Origin: Apostichopus japonicus
Lineage: Eukaryota; Echinodermata; Holothuroidea; Aspidochirotida; Stichopodidae
Length of the DNA stretch: 64,000 nucleotides
Assembly: GCF_037975245.1 (NCBI RefSeq)
Contig: NC_092576.1
Span: 25,011,611 to 25,075,610 of the forward strand
Direction of reading: 5' to 3'
The translations under genes and the position numbers were made by a program. Shown here piece by piece: positions 36,636 through 48,856 of the stretch. Every line of letters starts with the position of its first letter. Within the stretch, counting starts at the first letter, position 1. The notes under the pieces are model-generated. The model did no database searches. It was given only the letters and a program-made list of their open reading frames with translations, and was not told the DNA's origin.

Positions 36636-38440
36636 TTTCAAAAAAGAATAAACTATAAAAAAGTACCTTCTTAATCCTTCCAGTACCAATAAAATTAAAT
36701 ATACTCTTTATAAAAATTAAAACAAAATTTATCAGATTAGCCAAGAGGATGTATCGTGAAAATACTCCAATTGATAAAATTAAAGATAATGATTTGTTAA
36801 TTACAAATAAATTTGACATGGCCGAGAAATGAAATGATTTTTTTGGCTAATATAGGTAACAACCTTGCAAGTTTTATTCCCACTTGTCACTCAAAATTTA
36901 CAGACTTTCTTACTGATAGTACCCCATCATCTCTTTCTCTCACCAACCCACTCCTCTGAAATAATCAACTTAATAATGTAATTAAAAAATGAGTTTTTGT
37001 GGTCTTGATAATATTTCTGTTCAGTTTCTCCAAGAAAATCGTTTTATTATAGCTGTCCCTCTTACATATATTTTTAATTTATCGATATTTACAGGTGTTG
37101 TTCCAACTCGTACCTAAGAAGCTAAAGTTACTCCAATCTTCAAAAGTGGTCATAAGCTATCTATTAACAATTACAGGCCCATCTCAGTTCTTCTATCTTT
37201 ATCTAAACTTTTAGAGCGTATAATATATAACCGTACTGTACATTTTTTCGTCAAGAACAACATTATTACTGATAGACAATTTGGATTTTTAGGGGGCGTT
37301 CTACAGCTATGGCAGCTTTGGATGCATCACACTATATCATTAATGGCTTCAACAATAAGGAATATTCTTTGGGTGTATTTTTAGATTTATCTAAAGCCTT
37401 TGATAGTGTCAATCATGGAATTCTTTTCAACAAATTGTATCATTATGGCATAAGAGGGGTTGCATTTAATTGGTTTCTTAATTATCTATCGGGCAAACGC
37501 CAATGTGTACATATTGATCATCATTATTCTAATGTTAGTAAAATTACATGTGGCGTACCACAAGGGTCAATTTTAGGTCCGCTGCTTTTCACTTTGTATA
37601 TAAATGATATTATAAATTGTTCACACACCTTGTATTTTACACTTTTCGCAGATGACACCAGTATAATGTATAAAAACAAAGATATAAATCATGCTGCATC
37701 TACTATAAATTTTGAATTAGCTAAAGTCTCTACTTGGTGTGAAGTTAATAAATTATCTTTGAATATATACAAAGCCCACTTTATGATTTTTCACCCAAAC
37801 CACAAAAAAAATCATGAACATAGAAATATTTATTGGCAACTCACAGTTAAAGCGTGTTGAAGTTACAAAATGTCTAGGTATATTTATTGATCCTGCTCTA
37901 AAGTGGTCTTCTCACATCTCCAAGATTAAAACTACCATCTCAAAAACTGTTGGAGTCCTTTATAAAATCAAAGACTTTGTTCCAATGTATATTCTCAAGA
38001 ACTTGTATTATACTCTCATACTACCTCATCCTAATTATTGTAATATTGTTGGGGGCAATGCATATTCTACCTACCTAAAGCAATTACTTTTATTACAAAA
38101 GAAGGGTGTTATTACACAGTCTGATTTCTTAGCACATACCCCACCACTTTTTAGCTCACTGAACTTACTTGATATTTTGTATTTACATACCATTGTGCAG
38201 TTTTAATTTTTAAGTATATTAATAATAAATTACCAGTCAATTTTAATGATTACTTTAATTTCAATTATAATATACATAACTACTACACCAGATCCTCTGG
38301 ACATTTATTTTCATTGGCCATAAATACCGATGTCTTTAAACGTTCCATCGTCTGTTATGGTGTTAAAATATGAAATAGATGAAGTCATGCATAAAGAAAT
38401 ATTAAGTACCTTAATTCATTTCATTCAAGTTGAAAAATCA
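36636..38440 (+). mobile_element. CR1/Jockey-like non-LTR retrotransposon
   Basis: The plus strand carries most of an RT domain. There are decayed N-terminal blocks from 37,020, including NNYRPISVL (stops present), and then a long open stretch at 37,309-37,860 with LGVFLDLSKAFDSVNH, GVPQGSILGPLLFTLYIND and an intact FADDTSIMY box. A frameshift near 37,820 leads to 37,814-38,206 with KCLGIFIDPALKWSSHI and the thumb region. It replaces unit sequence between the block matching 47,945 and that matching 48,150 in unit B, and is absent from B and C. The endonuclease is lost. The clade is inferred from the FADD and GVPQGSILGP contexts. Confidence 0.85.
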
Positions 38441-38990
38441 TCTTTGCATTTCGCTAATGTCCGCTTTTGCTTGCATGGAAGCAAAATAGTTACCGCAAGA
38501 AAACCTGACAAAGGAAAGAAGTGACAAACTGATCCTCAACGAAAGACACGAAGAACCATGCCGCGAAGAAACAAAGTAAAAGGCGGATATCTATCTGCAA
38601 AGAAAAACACAGAACGTAGCATTTATCGTGCGATAAGCCTAACGCAATATATTGGATGTAGGCCATAGGCCTACTGCTATGTTTTGATGGTATTTTTCCT
38701 TATCCGAGACCTTTAATGTAACATAGATTACTGTGGATCGATCACTCTGATCGAGGCTCTCTTTTTCAATCTCGAACATTCGGTGAGGCTCTTGAACTTA
38801 CCATTACCACTTATCGTCCAGCAAATTCACTGAATGTTTAGGCAGTAGTAGTAGTTTAAGTAATCGCATTTCGTGTTTACATGTGGAGTTATAGTGATTA
38901 GCTGATCGAGGTACTGTAAGAGATGAATATTCATACCCTACTGTGTTTATATGCGTCGTTGCTTTACGTTTCCTGTATTTTTATAACACA

Positions 38991-39077
38991 GATTCATTAC
39001 TTGGTACATTGAAACCAGGGACACCGCCAGTTTTTAAATGCAATATAGAGAAAAATATAAGGCCTGACTATGTGTAA
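38991..39077 (+). other. KPGTPPVF conserved short segment, unit A
   Basis: After an acceptor-like TATTTTTATAACACAG the frame reads SLLGTLKPGTPPVFKCNI and ends in TAA. The B (48,771-48,856) and C (54,748-54,832) copies keep the frame open and stop within one codon of the same place despite substitutions. It may be a small terminal exon. Copy 0 is spliced by deletion to other sequence. Confidence 0.3.
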
Positions 39078-39767
39078 TGTTTTTGTTCAAAGATACAGTG
39101 CAACTCCAAGATTTTGCTACTTATTTTTTTAGATAACTTTAGTTCAATGTACGTATACTTGATATAGGTATACGACACCTATATGCACTAGTCCATATAT
39201 AGCTCCTTTTCTGGTATGGTGAATGGTAATTTCAAAAGACAATAGAACCATAGTTGAGATCATTGCTTATTCACTAAAGTGAGCGGTTTGCGTATGGCTA
39301 TGATGCATATCACATTTGCAACATATTAATCGTGGAGGCACATTTAGTGGCCTACCTATATATCCGCCACTGTTACAAGGCCCATTCTGCTCAGGATAAA
39401 GCCACAGCTGGTTTTTTCTCCGACTGACTTAGTAGGTGGACTGAGCTCTCGTGGAAAGGCCAGAAGTGAATGAATAATTGTATAAAGGAAGGGGACTGCA
39501 TTTGGGGCATTGAAGCCGGGGGATTTGGGGTCCTTCAGCAGAAAGCAATTACATCAAATGGAGCATTCTGTGGCACGTGAAGACTGTAATTTATGCCTAA
39601 ATAGGTAGGCACAACCGTAAGATTTTGCTTATAAATATTTTATGTTATGTTTCTAAAAAATAGTGGGGTCAATTCCACTAGCAGTAATGGTCCAACTCAC
39701 CCGACTGAACCATTTCCATCGATTGACAATAAGAGATAGGGAAGGGATGACCCCGGGTCCACTTTTA

Positions 39768-40214
39768 GGTAGCATACGCCCATTAAAAGCCCCGTTGACT
39801 TACACACTAAATCACAAAAGTAATATGGTCTCTAAGTTTAGATATAGGTTTTCACTAGCTAAACGCAAGTTGGCCTTTTATGGCACTATCAATTGTTTGT
39901 ATCATGACCATGTAGAATTTTTGCTATCCGAGCCGGAAGTTTTCGTCACTTGTAAACAATCCTCTTCACTCAGTGGTAAACAATTTTCCTACGCTGCTCC
40001 TGGGAGGCCTTAAAGGGGTCTAAAATTGCCTCAATTGACAAAATTTTCTCACTACATGTACTTCCATTCATGCTTTTTAACATGCAAGCCACAAAAGGCT
40101 AGATCATGATTGATAACAGGGCATAACAGATGTTCCCCTGCTGCTTATTGCCTCTTTTCTTGAAGGAGAACACGTGGGGGGCATTGATATATACGCTAAT
40201 ATGAGTATGCCACC
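39768..40214 (+). repeat. Left direct repeat of the 2.7 kb element
   Basis: 447 bp, GGTAGCATACGCCC start and GAGTATGCCACC end. Outer flank TTTTA, inner flank TTAAG. Confidence 0.8.
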
Positions 40215-41104
40215 TTAAGTGAAGGATGATTTTTTTTTAATACCAAAATGATACTTTACATAGTCGTCACAATATAAACCACAACGAACTTCTATGCAAT
40301 TATCATTTTAGGTCCATAAAGATGTATTTTCAGAGATTTCAGTATGAACGGTGCAGTGTGTTAATACATATGAGCAATACTGTGTAAGCAGTAACCAGGT
40401 CTACGCCTGCAACAACATTCCGGTCACCAATTTTGATAAGCTTGACCAATTTGGGTGCATTTATGATTCTTGCAGGTTTTATTGTTATCCCTGATCACAG
40501 TTCACTTGGTCTGGCTTGCCCTACCTGCAGAAACGTCATCCAGGGAAGGGTCAGCGGGGAGGGCTTTTTCGTCTCTGGCTCTGAAAAGTGATGAAAACTA
40601 CTTTTGTTTAACTCAGCTGATTGCTCCCAAACTGACCTACAGGACATACCCCAATGTATTTCTGAACTGTTTGGAACATGTTAAGCTGATACTGCATGTC
40701 AATCCAGTGCAACTGTTAAGTTACTGAGAATAAGAGAAGAGAATTGAAGGTGTTCTTTGCGAAAACTTGATCATTGAGATTTGTAAACCACAGCCTCACT
40801 GTAACAGTATGGACAGTAGTCAAAAGGACAGCTTACTGAAATGCTATCTAGATACACTGTCCACCTCAACAGCATATCCAGTCCATTTAAAGGTTTGTGC
40901 ATAGGTTGTTGCAATGTATTAAAGACAGTTATAAGGGAAGAGAGGTGGATAGGGGGGCATATTTCATGATAAAACATTCAAATTTGTTGCTCGGCAGAGA
41001 ACAACCACATCAAATTACCTTATTCTCCATTGGTGGTAAGCACTGGTTCCTATAGTTACTACAGTAGATCTCCCATGGAAGCATCAGGATATCTCTTTCT
41101 GCTG

Positions 41105-41383
41105 TCAGAGTTGTTTGGGATTTGTCGTTACCTCATCTAACCAGTTAAGTCCATTGATACCACACCCATTCAAAGTATATAGCTGTGAATGCTCAGGACT
41201 TAGCACATCATCTTTCTCTGAAAATTGACAAAACAACAGAAAATTCATGATAGTGAAAATATGCTCAAAAACCGCTTGATGCATATATGCAGGAGCAGAA
41301 AATGCATACCTTTGGGAATTATTTGCTAAATAAGACTCAAAACATTCTCTGTGCAAGGTATTAGCACTCAGCAGCCACTCCAC
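41105..41383 (-). other. Unidentified ORF inside the 2.7 kb element
   Basis: 92 codons (MEWLLSANTLHRECFESYL ... NGCGINGLNWLDEV). A donor-like GAG|GTAACG lies near the end. No family is recognised. It may be a captured exon or chance. Confidence 0.2.
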
Positions 41384-42016
41384 TTAGGATACAGACCTCA
41401 TAAAACATTGTGCTATAGCTGGTGTAGACTTATTCTAGGATACTAACGTAACGCCATTATGAACCTGAGGCCTAGGCCTAAGCTAACAACATATCGGGTA
41501 TTTCATGCATTGAAACTGAGTTTTTGACCTTACTAAAACACCAGGTGCTTCCAACTTTAGCAAAAATAACCTAAACTACGATTACCATGTACTTTAGGTG
41601 CTCACAGATGTCAAATTTCACTGAAATTAGTCGTTCACGTCACACACACTGCAGGCATTTGGGTCTGATTCTGAAGGATTTTGAATTTCGTGCATTTGGC
41701 ACCTATATACTTAGCAGGTTCAAGGAAGGAATCAAATTACGGAAGCTTTGGTAGGTCAAGGCTTACTGACCCAATAGTTTATTGGGGAGGAAAACTGGTA
41801 AGAAATGCTCAGAATGTTGTTCTAGTCTCATGTATAGAAACGCACATGCCTCTTTGTGGTATTTTAAGGCTGTGTCTAATTTATGCGTAAAAATCACCCA
41901 AGCTTGAAATTTTCAGACGTTTGCTTGAAAACCATTTTTACATACCATTGCAACTACTTTATTAAAAAATTGTGATTTCTAGCACTTAAAATGATAAATT
42001 TGGCATTTTTGCTTAA

Positions 42017-42461
42017 GGTAGCATAAGCCCATTAAGAGCCCCATTGACTTACACACTAAATCACAAAAGTAATGTGGTCTCTTAGTCTATAGAAGTTTTC
42101 ACTAGCTAAACGCTACCCATCACCGGATAGCTGACAAGTCAGCCTTTCATGGCACTATCAGTTTTCTGTATCATGACCATGTAGATTTTTTGCTATCCGA
42201 GCCGTCACTTGTAAACAAACCTCTTCACTCAGTGGTAAACAATTTTCCTGGGAGGCCTTAAAGGGGTTTAAAATTGCCTCAATTGACCAAATTTTCTCAC
42301 TACATGTACTTCCATTCATGCTCTTCAACATGCAAGCCACAAAAATTGAGATCATGATTGCTAACAGGTCAAAAAGATGTTCTCCTGCTGCTTTTTGGCA
42401 CTTTTCCTAGAGGAGAACATTTGGGGCGGATTGATGTTGACGCTAATAGGAGTATGCCACC
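42017..42461 (+). repeat. Right direct repeat of the 2.7 kb element
   Basis: 445 bp, GGTAGCATAAGCCC start and AGTATGCCACC end. Inner flank CTTAA, outer flank TTTTA. It has an extra ~18 bases (around CATCACCGGATAGCTG) and lacks two short segments present in the left repeat. Confidence 0.8.
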
Positions 42462-43833
42462 TTTTAGCACGCAACTGACCGCCATAACAGATCTCACACC
42501 CAGTGACCAATTTACCCTCATTGAGTATCCTGGCACCTGTCATAATGGTTTTCCTTAAGTTCAGAGCTTAGATACTGAGTATATCAACAAGCGTAAAATA
42601 GAATTACCATCTAACAAATACACAAAATGTATCAAATCATGCCAAATGGCGGTGACTTGTGAGTTGTCGCAACTCTACCTACTGTTCTGCGTTGACGTAT
42701 TTAAGTCAAACACAATACGTACAAACATTCCGTAGTTCCTGACAATTTTCATCTAAATATTGCTTGTAAATTCATTATTTTAGGCGTCAATATTTTTGTC
42801 AGAATACTTCAACAGCAAGTGAACTTTTCAAATTAGGGAAAAGAATCGAGGTGCATGCTTTTCATATACTTGCGTAAATCCACTCCTTCCAAAGGGGTGT
42901 CATTTCTAGCGGCAATACAATTAACCTTTATCATGTTTCAAAATGAATAAGCTTTGGGTCGATTTATGTTGTTGGTCTTTGGTATAACTCTTGGATTGGG
43001 TAGATATAGCTAAGAATCAGGAAAGAAAAAGCTGTTTTCATTGCCAATCTCACAGTAAAGAGAATAATAGTAAGGAGAGTTCTGACCATCCATACATTCA
43101 GCTTCAATGAATGTAGTTACGTTCCTTGTAACCACCCCTATGAGGCTGTATTGGGTGTGGTGGATGTTATTTCTGGAGTTTACCTCGAAAAAGCTGTTCG
43201 CTGAAACAATTGAAATGCTTTCTTGTAGTAATAGTTTTATTGAGAAAATTAAACTTCGTACGAGGCTTTCCATTTGATCCGAACATCAAAAAATCATCAC
43301 TTCAAAACGGTTGTGAGAATATCGGTTGTATAATTCAACAGTTGGATACTTTTAATAATTAGATATGGAAAAGGTTTCTACCTACCTACAAATCTACAGC
43401 ATAACAAACATGTCTCATAGCGACCACTTTTTAAAAAGAAACTAAAACATAGCCTATTCGCTCATATTTTCATAAATCTTTACAATGATAGGACGTAGTT
43501 GTGTCCTCTAAGATAGAAGCCAACTCTGTAACTGTAGCTCTGAAAACAAAACCAATTTTTAAGCTATGCTAAAGTCTATGAATAAGTTGAGTGTACTTAT
43601 GAGTAATCAGTAACAAGAAATCCGTAGTCAAAACCGTTAATGGTTGACTATGGTTGGCTACTGTACCGTATCATGCTTGAACAATAATCGGAATTCATAG
43701 ACATAAATAGTACTGGAAACGTAAAAGAAACCAAGACAATGGAGAAGGATTCGTTCAAATTCGTTTAACCAATGATAAAAGAAATATAAATTCACTTAGC
43801 AACGGCAACGTCATTGTGCTTAAGTGAATTGTT

Positions 43834-44064
43834 TTGTATATCACGGGTATGCAGTGTATTTATACTTATATTGCGTCATTTGTACACTGTAACGTTGCTA
43901 TATGCTCAAGTACAAAGATATTGTTAGGGTTGTTCGAGATTCCAGAATATTATACAGTTATGGAAACGACAAAACACACAATTAGGTTGCCACCATTGCA
44001 TGTTGTGACGCATATACAGACATGTTATGTGTGTCCTCACCAGTGGGACAATATCTTCTCCTAA
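43834..44064 (+). other. Conserved ORF YIASFVHCN, unit B
   Basis: The frame reads IYTYIASFVHCNVAICSS, then KILLGLFEIPEYYTV and IRLPPLHVV. The same frame is open in A (31,496-31,768) and E (63,705-63,905), and its second half in C (50,959-51,162). No family is recognised. Conservation may only reflect recent duplication. Confidence 0.3.
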
Positions 44065-45113
44065 TCCCATAAATGAATCATTCCATTTTATTACCACACC
44101 ATGGGAAAACTTCTAATTTTTTTTTTTTTTAGTTTGATTCAAATATGGTACCTTCACCATTGCTAAATGACCACCCCATCCCCATCTCTATTCAACTCTT
44201 GTATTATCAAAAGAAGACGATACAGGTATGAGCATAGGAAAATGGAACATTTAATTGTTGATGGGCTATTTGAATAAGCACTCTCCACAACTATTTTAAC
44301 CTGTACATACCTACAATGGCAGCTCAGGTCAAACGGCGAAGCAATATTTCATAAAGAATACTAAACAAATGAAACTGATTAATTACTGTGTTCTGACAAT
44401 AACAGAGTTATTATCCAGATCCTACGTATATAGATATGGCGGCTGCCATATAACTGACAGTATATATGAGTATTCAAGATGCAATTAGTTCATTATAATA
44501 CCACAAGAAGTCTGTATGAAATGTGACAATGGAAAGGAGGTTTTAACAGGTGTGCTAATGTGAGCCGTGTTGCGTATACTGTGTTCACCATTTAACAGCA
44601 ACGTGCAGAATGGCATAACCCGACTGGTGATGGTTGCTCATGTCAGGTAAGAGAGTGGCGATTACATTCAAATTGGAAGTATAGTATAACTGCTACACTC
44701 TTAAAACGACCTTGTAATTTTTCCGACCAGAAATTCTAGTCAAAATATTTTTTTACTAGAAAAGGTTCGGCTTGACAAGATATTCACGTACGGTAACTTT
44801 GAACTAGTTAATTTACAAGTTTATCAGCCGACAGCTGACAAGGTGTCTGTAGTCACAGCTGAGTTTGCGCATTGCTTGTGGAATTCAGACGTTTGACTTA
44901 AACATTCCTGTCGGCGCGCAACCATCGGCCTAGACCAATGCTACATCAAGTAAGCGTACTATCACAAGATGTTCAACGATGGACCATAACGAGGGCGATT
45001 TTGTGTCAAAAACAATTATAAAAAGCTGGTTAACAAAATACATCGACACATTTAACAGTACATGCGACGTGTCTTGCGAACGTCCGTTCGTTTTATGAAT
45101 TGAGTATAGCCGG

Positions 45114-45141
45114 TATATATAACACCCGTTGAAGTCATTCA
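45114..45141 (+). promoter_or_regulatory. TATA/Inr core promoter, unit B
   Basis: TATATATAA at 45,114 and TCAGAC with A at 45,141, again 27 bases apart, in sequence otherwise close to that of unit A. The downstream gene body is deleted here, so any transcript would lack the full terminal exon. Confidence 0.4.
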
Positions 45142-45779
45142 GACTATGCTTAGTGTTACTAGGGAACATCAGTTCAAAGTTGTTTTGCAATATGTACCAG
45201 GGTGTGTTAAGGATTTTGTCGTTAGTTTACTAACGCTCTTAGAGCCTACGCTGTCCGGGTCGGCTAGATATAGCTAGGCCTAGTAGGGTGCTCCCAAATG
45301 TCGTGCATTGAATCCATGGATTTGATTGTAACCTCACGATTACTTTACATCATGCCATTGAAGTTCATTCTAGGGATATATGACTAATAAACTGTCACGA
45401 GTCTTCTGTTTCCAATATAGAACTTCACTGTACTAACTTCCTAGGCCATAGGCTAGTACTGAGTAAAAGTAGTATTTAGTAACGGTAAGATATTACTTAG
45501 ACTAGGGCCTAAATATGCCTATAACCACTAGTCTAACTTTTACTTACAGTTACTGAATAGGCATTGGCTAGAATTAACGTGTAAAAGTTATGATGTCGTT
45601 ACAAACGAGAATGTTATAGGCCTCATTTCTTCAACAAACGGCCTAACGTTACTAGTTAGGCTCAGCATATATAAGTAAATATTCTAATTTATATAGTATA
45701 TGCTGATAGTGAGTGTTGGTTTGCCAGGTCTGGAGCAGCCTCCCTGATTGTTTTAACTTCCATTCTGAATATTATGAAG

Positions 45780-45881
45780 ACAGACGAACCGAACGACTTC
45801 AAAAGTAACAGAGCAAAGTCAAAAGACTTTTCGGAGCTGCTTCTTGACCTTGCGAAAATTACTTATGGAACTCATTCATGA
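45780..45881 (+). pseudogene. Terminal exon remnant, unit B
   Basis: Only the 3' half remains (TDEPNDFKSNRAKSKDFSEL, then LLDLAKITYGTH). The 5' half and acceptor are deleted. The usual TAA after GTH has become TCA, so the frame runs on to the next codon, TGA. Confidence 0.65.
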
Positions 45882-46216
45882 GACTTGACGGGCAGAGTAA
45901 TATTTATTTTAATATAATTACATACTTTTTATATGTTAATGATGTCAGTACACTTTACAGAGTACATTTACTTGTCTGTTTCTCCAACGCTCGGGATCAC
46001 AATTGAAATGGAAACGAATTTTAAAAACAACAGTGGAAATACTTCGGATAGATTTGAATCAGGTTTCAATGCCGTGTTTGCTTATACCACTGTGCCTTAG
46101 CCATATTTCGTGAAAGACTTTATAAACCAAAATGACATTGGTTGTCATCCATGCGGTTTCTGTTGTTTGCAACAGGCAACGAGGCACGATACCTGTATAC
46201 AGGCGCAAATGGGTGT

Positions 46217-47735
46217 TTACATAGAGGTAGTAAGTTGAGTCTCGTCTATCCGACATGCTCAGTGATTAACCTCCGCCACGTATCACGATCTTGTGGAAGG
46301 TTTCTTGCTTCTTCGAAATTTTTAATGTTTTTAAATTGCGACTTAATTTTTCCAGACAAGGTAGTCACGGGCCTTCCTACTGGTTAAGCAGTATGTCTCA
46401 GTGCTTCTCTAAGAGTAACCTTTGCTGGAGCGTCCTCCTGGAGTCTTGCTACATGACCAAAAAATCTCAATCTTCCATGTGCGACTATGGATGACCAAGG
46501 TGTTTGGTTGGTTTCATTGTATAGTTCATCGTTTGATAACCAATTGCTATTGGTACATCTAATGTTGAGGATATTACGAAGTAATCTCCTTTGAAAAGTG
46601 TCAATTTTTCGATCAAGATCCTTTGCTGTGCCCCAGAGTTCGCAATTGTACAACAAAATACCCTTTAATAAAGCCTCACAAATCCTAAGCTTAATGTTTC
46701 GGCATATTTTTTTACTTTTGAAATACTTGACAGTGTGTTGAAAGCACCGTTGGTTATTTCCTCGGTTAATTTCTTCTTCGGTCCCCAGCAAGCTTCAAAC
46801 ATTTTTACATTTCTTTCAACTTTCGTTTCCTTTTCTTGTGATTGAAAATTTCTCAGTTTTTGTGAAACTGATTTTCACATTCCTTCCTGTCAATTTCACA
46901 GAAACTTGTTTTTCGATATCTTACAGTATATACTGACCAGTTGATGCCTAAGAGATATCATCAGCCTATTGTTGGTCTACTGTGAAAAAGAGAGTTGCTG
47001 TAAACATGATCAGGTAACTGAGATGTTAGGATAACTGCATCGATATCATAATCATCTGATTTCAAAGAGTTGGCTAGATAAGGTATAAACAATAGTGCGC
47101 TTGCACTATCTCCTTGTGGTGAACCAATGCTAGTGTTACAAGGAAGTCCGAGTTTGCCCTCTAGTTTGACGGTGTAGGAGACGTTATCGATTAACATTGA
47201 TATCAGGTGAAGTCCGTCGATGTCAAGAACTTTTTCTGGGTCATTAAGCAATGATCCTCTTTGAATTGAGTCGAACGCCTTGCTCCTATCTAGCATCAAT
47301 AAATTTATAGTGAAACCTACGGATGTTATAGCTTTCTCTGCTATCACTTTAAAAGCGAAGACGAGTTCAGTTGTGCAACGTCCTGAAGTGTAGGCTGTAT
47401 GGGTAATGGGGAGGATATGCTCATCAATTAACGAACGAATCCTCCTGGCCACACAAATTGCAAGAATTTACCTTAGTGTTGATAATAAAATGACTGGTCT
47501 GAAGTTTTCTGGTGGACCTTTAGTCTTTCCCGGTTTTTGAATAGGATTTAAGATTCCTCGTTTAATTTCAACTGGGAAATCTCCTGATTCGGCTATACTA
47601 TTTAAGATATTTGCCATGGGTTTGCGGGTGCATGGGGCATATTTGAGATGTTCGGCTGTGATATTGTCAAAACCTGAGGTTCTATAATTTTTGAAGGATG
47701 AGACTGCTTGTTTAATTTCATATTCATCTTTGCAT
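46217..47735 (-). mobile_element. Non-LTR retrotransposon in unit B
   Basis: Reading on the minus strand from 47,746: FKNYRTSGFDNITAEHLKYA and PVEIKRGILNPIQKPGKT (RT N-terminus), then LDRSKAFDSIQRGSLL and GSPQGDSASALLF, then an ADDI box preceded by a stop codon, then the RRLLRNILNIRC ... GHVARLQEDAPAKV C-terminus. Several stops and frameshifts are present. It is flanked by TTTACAT (left) and TTTGCAT (right), a likely 7-bp target duplication. Copies 0 and C hold the empty site. Confidence 0.85.
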
Positions 47736-48770
47736 GGAATACACAAAAATTATTCTGTCGTTAAATTTGTATTGTGTTTGAACTAAGTCATATATTAAAT
47801 ATTTATGTCCAAATACTGGCATACCGTTTAAAAAGTCCATCCAAACAATTAAGGCATATGAAAAAACTTCGGCATGGAATCCTGTATAATGCTTTTCGAA
47901 AGAAGAAAAGAAAAATGATCAAAAGTGTAAAAATCGATACTATGTGGTACAAAGTATTTATTCATTTCAATCGCGCCCCTTTGTTGAACAAGCCAAATAA
48001 ATATTATATGTTAGGTAATGCATTTTAAGTGAAAAGAAGAACAAACAACGTAACACGTAAACTAAATAGTACAAGTTAATATGTACTAGTCTACCTATAT
48101 ATCCACACAGTACACACAGTACATTTATAGTATCCTAATCATGTTACGATTGTTACTTCATTTCGCTAATGTCCGCTTTCCAAGCATGGTAGCAAAGTAG
48201 TTACAACAAGAAACCTTACAATAGAACGAAGTGACTAACTAGTCCTCAACAAAAGGCACGAAGAACCAAGCCGTGATGGAAATATAGTAAAAGGCGAATC
48301 TGTATCTGCAAAGAACAGCAATGAACGTAGCCTATGTCGTGCGATATGCCTAATTCAACATTTTGGATCAAGGCATAGGCCTATCATTGTTTGTAGGTAT
48401 TTTTCCTTTTCAGAGACTTTAAAGGTGACGTAGATTATTGTGGATTGATCCTTCGGATTGAGGCCCTCTTTTCAATGTCAAGCATTCGGTGAGGCTCAAC
48501 GAACTTACCATTACCACTTATCGTCCACCAAATTCACTGAATGTATAAGCAGTAGTAGTAGGTCAAGTAATCGTTTTTGTTGTTTACATGTAGAGCGATG
48601 TAGTGATTAGCTGATCGAGGTACTGTAAGTGATGAATATTCATACCCTACTGTGTTGATATGATTCTTTGCTTAACGTTTATAATAAAGGCAGTTATTTT
48701 CAAAACAAAATACGAATTGTACCATTTTTAATAATTTCTGGTAATCTTCACCTGTGCTTTTAGTACACAA

Positions 48771-48856
48771 AGTCATTACTTGGTACATTGAAACCAGGGA
48801 CACCGCCAGCTTTTTATTGCAATATAGAGACACATATAAAGCTTGGCGATGTGTAA
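48771..48856 (+). other. KPGTPPVF-type segment, unit B
   Basis: The frame reads SLLGTLKPGTPPAFYCNI and ends in TAA at the same place as unit A. The acceptor is altered to ACACAAAG. Confidence 0.25.

Larger units (their letters stand above)
39768..42461 (+). mobile_element. 2.7 kb element bounded by ~446-bp direct repeats
   Basis: The repeats at 39,768-40,214 and 42,017-42,461 are similar but carry several indel differences. Each begins GGTAGCATA and ends TATGCCACC, near-perfect short inverted ends. The whole is flanked by TTTTA on both sides (39,763-39,767 and 42,462-42,466). Units B (49,566) and C (55,567) have the empty site CCACTTTT[C] followed by CACGCC. The inner sides of the repeats are flanked by TTAA. 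The interior has no recognised protein; the longest frames are 40,470-40,727 (+) and 41,105-41,383 (-). It could be a non-autonomous LTR-like element or two inverted-end elements with captured DNA. Confidence 0.75.
31440..43509 (+). repeat. Tandem unit A
   Basis: The most complete copy of the duplicated unit, about 12 kb long because it gained a non-LTR fragment (35,631-36,573), a second non-LTR element (36,636-38,440) and a 2.7 kb repeat-bounded element (39,768-42,461). Block order is MEKDS reading frame, TATA promoter, noncoding blocks with TAGGCCTA words, terminal exon, 3' flank, CGGTGAGGCTC block (38,780), KPGTPPVF segment (38,991), AGGTATACGACACC block (39,170) and TTTCTTGTAGTAATAG block (43,221). 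It continues without a gap into unit B. Confidence 0.85.

Noticed and set aside
36529-36819. Minus-strand 96-codon frame
   Set aside because: It straddles the end of one retrotransposon remnant and the start of another. Composition is low-complexity Phe/Ile/Ser.
44930-45190. Minus-strand 86-codon frame over the unit B promoter block
   Set aside because: Not open in unit A, and it opposes the promoter signals. Chance.
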